A stretch of DNA of 64,000 nt from Tabrizicola sp. (GTDB lineage Bacteria; Pseudomonadota; Alphaproteobacteria; Rhodobacterales; Rhodobacteraceae), in assembly GCF_016793705.1 (NCBI RefSeq), contig NZ_JAEULO010000066.1:1-64000 (forward strand), in the 5' to 3' direction. Position 1 is the stretch's first letter; each line of letters opens with the position of its first letter. A program made the translations under genes and the position numbers. The notes beneath the pieces were generated by a model. It was not told the DNA's origin and searched no databases. It saw only the letters and a program-made list of their open reading frames with translations. This document shows positions 60,605-64,000 of the stretch, piece after piece.

Positions 60605-63600
60605 ATGACCCTGACCGCCCTTCTGATCGGCAACGAAAGCCTGACGGTGGACTGCGGCAAGCGCTGGCTGGAACGGGGCCACGCCCTCGCCGCCGTGGTG
60701 ACGCGCGAGCCGAAGGTGGCGGGCTGGGCAAGCGCAGCTGGCCTCCGGGTCATCGCTCCCGGCGCGGGGCTTGAGGCGAGGACGGCGGGACTGGCGGTCG
60801 ACTGGGTGCTTTCGGTCGCCAACCTGTCGCTGGTGCCGGACGCGGTCATGGCGCTGGCGCGGCAAGGCGGGGTGAACTTCCACGACGGTCCCCTTCCCGG
60901 CTATGCAGGCCTGAACGCCCCGGTCTGGGCGTTGCTTAATGGCGAGGCGACCCATGCGATCACCTGGCACCTGATGACCCAGGGCATCGACGAGGGCGAG
61001 GTGCTGGCCACCCGCAGCTTCCCCATCGAGGCCGACGACACCGCCTTCACCCTGAACGCCCGCTGCTTCGCCGCCGCCGTGGACAGCTTCCCCGAGGTGA
61101 TCACCACGATGGAGGCCGGGGGCCACCCGCGCCAGCCGCAGGTTTCCGGCACGCGGCATGTCTGGCGCCGGGCCGACCGTCCCCGCGCGGGCGGTCTGCT
61201 CGATTTCACCCAACCCGCCGAGACCGTCGCCCGGACCGTCCGGGCGCTGGACCACGGCGGCTATCGCAACCCCCTTGCCGCCGCCAAGGTCGACGCTGCG
61301 GGCCAGATCTGGGCCGTGGGCGCCGCCGAAATCATCCTCGGTGACGGCGCTCCCGGCACGGTTCTGGGCCGCAGTGCCGATCACCTCGACATCGCCTGCG
61401 CCACTGGCGCGGTGCGGCTTTCCGGGCTGACCTGCCTCAAGGGGCTGCCCATCGACACCGCCCGTGCCGGGGCCGCGCTCGCCTCGCCGACCGAGGCCGA
61501 AGCCGCGGCGCTGGACGCAGCCCTCGCCCCGGTCGCGGAAGCCGAGCCCCGCCTGCGCGGCCTCCTCCTGAAACCCGATCCGGCGGTCACTGCCGCAGCC
61601 GGCACCGCCCCGGACTGGCGGCAAATCCCCCTCCCCGCCGCCGGAGCCAGCTGGCTGGCCCTCGCCGCGCTCCGTGCCCTCGGCCGCAGCGGCGGCGACA
61701 TCGCCTTCGCCTCGGGACAAGACCCCGCACCGGGCCATGTGCTCCCCTGGGCTCCCGTGCGGCTCGACACCACCGGACCCGTCCTCGCCGCCGAGGCGCG
61801 GGTAGCCAAGGTCTTCGACGCTGCGAAAACCGCGACCGGCCTCGCTGCCGATCTCGCGCTCCGCGAGCCCGCACTCACCGCACTCACCCCCTCGGGCCTT
61901 GCCGTCAGCGAGGGGTCCGGGCCGCTCGCCGGGACCGCTGTGACGCTGGCAGGCAACGCGCTCTGGCACGACGCGACCACGATTTCCACCAGCGAAGCCG
62001 CCACCCTCGCTGCCCGGATCACCCGCCTCCTCTCCGAGATGGCCGCGCATCCCGAGGCCGACCTCGCGGACCTCAGCCCGCTGTCCCAGGCCGAAACACA
62101 GGTCTACGCGGGCGCCTTGCATGCCACCGCACGGGACTACGACCGCAGCCTGACCATCCCCGCGGCAATCCTTGCGCAGGCCCGGCGGACCCCCGATGCC
62201 GTGGCGGTGATCGCGGGCGAGACGAAGCTCACCTACGCCGACCTCGCCACCCGCGCCGCCCGGATCGCGAACACGCTTCGCAGCATGAACGTCGGCAAGG
62301 GAACTCTCGTCGGCCTCGCCTGCCGCCGCTCGACCGACATGGTCGCGGGCGCGCTTGGCATCCAGCTGGCGGGCGCGGCCTATGTCCCGATGGACCCGGC
62401 CTACCCCGCCGACCGGCTCGCGCTTTATGCCGAAGATTCCGGCTGCCCCGTCATTCTCACCGAAAGCGCGGTGGCCGAGGCCCTGCCGCAAGGCCCCGCG
62501 CACCTCATCCTCGACACCGACCCGCGCCTTGCCGAAGCCGCCACAACCCCGCCGACCGGCCCGACCGCCGAAGACCCGGCCTATGTGATCTACACCTCCG
62601 GCTCCACCGGCAGGCCGAAGGGTGTCGTCGTCACCCACCGCAACGCACTGAATTTCTTCGCGGGCATGGACGACGTGCTCGGCACCGACGCGGGCACCTG
62701 GCTTGCCGTCACCTCGCTTTCCTTCGACATCTCGGTGCTGGAGCTGTTCTGGACCCTCACCAACGGCTTCACCGTTGTCCTCGCCGACGATGCCGCGCGG
62801 GTGCGTCCCTCGGGCGGCGGCAATCCCGGCGTCTCCACGCGGGGGATGGAGTTCTCGGTCTACTACTGGGGCAACGACGACCTGCCCGGCCCCGCGAAAT
62901 ACGAGCTTCTCCTCGAAGGCGCGAAATTCGCCGACCAGAACGGCTTCTGCGCCGTCTGGACGCCCGAGCGTCACTTCCACGCCTTCGGCGGCCCCTACCC
63001 CAACCCCTCCGTCACCGGCGCAGCGGCGGCGGCGATCACGAAGAATATCGGTGTGCGCGCGGGCAGCATCGTGGCGCCGCTGCACCATCCCGCCCGCATC
63101 GCCGAGGAATGGGCGATCATCGACAACCTGACCAACGGGCGCGCCGGGATGGCCTTCGCCTCCGGCTGGCAGCCGGACGATTTCGTCCTCCGCCCCGAGA
63201 ACACGCCCCCCGCCAACCGGCAGGCGCTGTTCGATGCGCTCGACCAAGTCCGCCGCCTCTGGCGCGGCGAGGCGGTGGAGTTCCCGAGGAAGGACGGGAC
63301 TCCCTTTGCCGTGAAGACCCAGCCCCGCCCGGTCTCGAAGGAAGTCCAGGCCTGGGTGACGACCGCCGGAAACCCGGAAACCTGGCGCGATGCGGGGAAG
63401 GCGGGGGCCAATGTGCTGACCCACCTCCTCGGCCAGTCCATCGCGGAAGTGGCCGACAAGGTGAAGCTCTACCGCGCGGCATTGGCCGAGGCCGGGCATG
63501 ACCCCAAGCGCCACAAGGTCACGCTGATGCTGCACACCTATCTGGCGGCGGAGCGTGAGACCGCGCGGGAAGTGGCGCGCGAGCCGATGAAGAACTACCT

Positions 63601-64000
63601 CCGCTCGGCGGCGGCCCTGATCAAGCAATACGCCTGGGCCTTCCCCGCCTTCAAGAAGCCGCAGGGCGTGGCGAACCCGATGGACATCGACCTCGGCTCG
63701 CTGGCCCCGGATGAGCTGGAGGCGATCCTCGACTTCGCCTTCCTGCGCTACTTCGACGATTCGGGCCTGTTCGGCACCGTGGAAGACGCCGTGAAACGGG
63801 TCGAGGAGTTGAAGGCCATCGACATCGACGAGGTCGCCTGCCTGATCGACTACGGCATCCCGACCGCCGTGGTGCTGGACGGCCTGAAGCCGGTGGCCGA
63901 GGTCCTGCGGCTGACCAATGCCGGGGCTGGCGCGGACGAGACGATGGCAGGCCTGATCCAGCGCCACGGCGTCACGCATCTGCAATGCACCCCCTCGATG
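60605..64000 (+). CDS. NRPS: formyltransferase, truncated condensation, adenylation with inserted luciferase-like monooxygenase (partial)
   Basis: Open to the window end, 1132 residues so far. The N-terminal formyltransferase domain (about 1-290) has NFHDGPLPGYAGLN with Asn91 and His93, and Asp129 (GIDEGE). Residues 300-510 keep only the end of a condensation-like fold (LSPLSQAE). The adenylation domain starts near 520 (TYADL), with A3 YTSGSTGRPKG near 663 and A4 SFDISVLELF near 707. A luciferase-like FMN monooxygenase is inserted from about 748 (MEFSVYYWGNDD) to 1100, and A5 resumes as HGVTHLQCTPSM at the edge. GGAG at 60594-60597 precedes the ATG. It is an initiating module: formylation of an aminoacyl starter plus oxidation. 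Confidence 0.92.
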   Translation, partial: MTLTALLIGNESLTVDCGKRWLERGHALAAVVTREPKVAGWASAAGLRVIAPGAGLEARTAGLAVDWVLSVANLSLVPDAVMALARQGGVNFHDGPLPGYAGLNAPVWALLNGEATHAITWHLMTQGIDEGEVLATRSFPIEADDTAFTLNARCFAAAVDSFPEVITTMEAGGHPRQPQVSGTRHVWRRADRPRAGGLLDFTQPAETVARTVRALDHGGYRNPLAAAKVDAAGQIWAVGAAEIILGDGAPGTVLGRSADHLDIACATGAVRLSGLTCLKGLPIDTARAGAALASPTEAEAAALDAALAPVAEAEPRLRGLLLKPDPAVTAAAGTAPDWRQIPLPAAGASWLALAALRALGRSGGDIAFASGQDPAPGHVLPWAPVRLDTTGPVLAAEARVAKVFDAAKTATGLAADLALREPALTALTPSGLAVSEGSGPLAGTAVTLAGNALWHDATTISTSEAATLAARITRLLSEMAAHPEADLADLSPLSQAETQVYAGALHATARDYDRSLTIPAAILAQARRTPDAVAVIAGETKLTYADLATRAARIANTLRSMNVGKGTLVGLACRRSTDMVAGALGIQLAGAAYVPMDPAYPADRLALYAEDSGCPVILTESAVAEALPQGPAHLILDTDPRLAEAATTPPTGPTAEDPAYVIYTSGSTGRPKGVVVTHRNALNFFAGMDDVLGTDAGTWLAVTSLSFDISVLELFWTLTNGFTVVLADDAARVRPSGGGNPGVSTRGMEFSVYYWGNDDLPGPAKYELLLEGAKFADQNGFCAVWTPERHFHAFGGPYPNPSVTGAAAAAITKNIGVRAGSIVAPLHHPARIAEEWAIIDNLTNGRAGMAFASGWQPDDFVLRPENTPPANRQALFDALDQVRRLWRGEAVEFPRKDGTPFAVKTQPRPVSKEVQAWVTTAGNPETWRDAGKAGANVLTHLLGQSIAEVADKVKLYRAALAEAGHDPKRHKVTLMLHTYLAAERETAREVAREPMKNYLRSAAALIKQYAWAFPAFKKPQGVANPMDIDLGSLAPDELEAILDFAFLRYFDDSGLFGTVEDAVKRVEELKAIDIDEVACLIDYGIPTAVVLDGLKPVAEVLRLTNAGAGADETMAGLIQRHGVTHLQCTPSM

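Noticed and set aside
60362-63985. A 1207-codon open frame on the minus strand opposite the NRPS
   Set aside because: It is the mirror of a high-GC coding frame; its translation is Gly/Arg/Asp-rich without motifs, while the plus frame shows formyltransferase, adenylation and monooxygenase motifs.

Overview
This window reads as a chromosomal segment of a GC-rich alphaproteobacterium of the order Rhodobacterales (Rhodobacter/Paracoccus-type). The pointers are a circularly permuted two-piece tmRNA with the tag ANDNRAPVALAA, an alpha-type SspB, a DUF1476 protein (the F1-ATPase zeta inhibitor family), two DUF2484 genes inside the division/cell-wall cluster, and GTTC-N7-GTTC LexA boxes. No insertion sequence, prophage, CRISPR array or replication origin was seen. 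Coding density is high and most genes sit in short operons with stop/start overlaps.

Left part (1-18 kb): the coding half of ssrA; chromate-resistance genes (rhodanese-ChrB fusion plus chrA); sspB; a small methyltransferase; fumC; several small Rhodobacterales-specific genes; a decayed ribbon-helix-helix gene fragment; a zinc alcohol dehydrogenase; a set of methyl-transfer genes (DUF1638, corrinoid protein, BHMT-type methyltransferase) split by an SOS-boxed radical SAM gene; the zeta inhibitor; purC-purS; a P450 overlapping a membrane alpha/beta-hydrolase-like gene; ccdA; tusA. Middle (18-28 kb): rne with a long leader, a membrane protein, the dctBD two-component pair (DctD lacks the GAFTGA loop), purQ, a GlcD-type oxidoreductase and a 53-residue protein.

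28-42.3 kb is the distal dcw cluster on the minus strand, transcribed ftsW-murG-murC-(DUF2484 x2, small membrane protein)-murB-ddl-ftsQ-ftsA-ftsZ-lpxC-bamD-recN. It makes lipid II, builds the divisome, and ends in lipid A synthesis, outer-membrane assembly and DNA repair. Then come a P-loop kinase, uvrD, pyc (with a dense regulatory region between them), csbD, an EF-hand protein and tRNA-Gly(GCC).

Right end (50.4-64 kb): a minus-strand exopolysaccharide control operon (ExeA-type ATPase, Wzz/GumC, BY-kinase) diverges from a natural-product locus. The locus starts with a 2108-residue polyketide synthase (KS-AT-KR-DH-carrier protein-TE) followed 13 bp later by a nonribosomal peptide synthetase that runs off the window. 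That synthetase begins with a formyltransferase domain and has a luciferase-like monooxygenase inserted inside its adenylation domain. The domain logic suggests the peptide synthetase starts the chain (formyl-aminoacyl) and the polyketide synthase extends and releases it, the reverse of gene order. This is the most novel system in the window.
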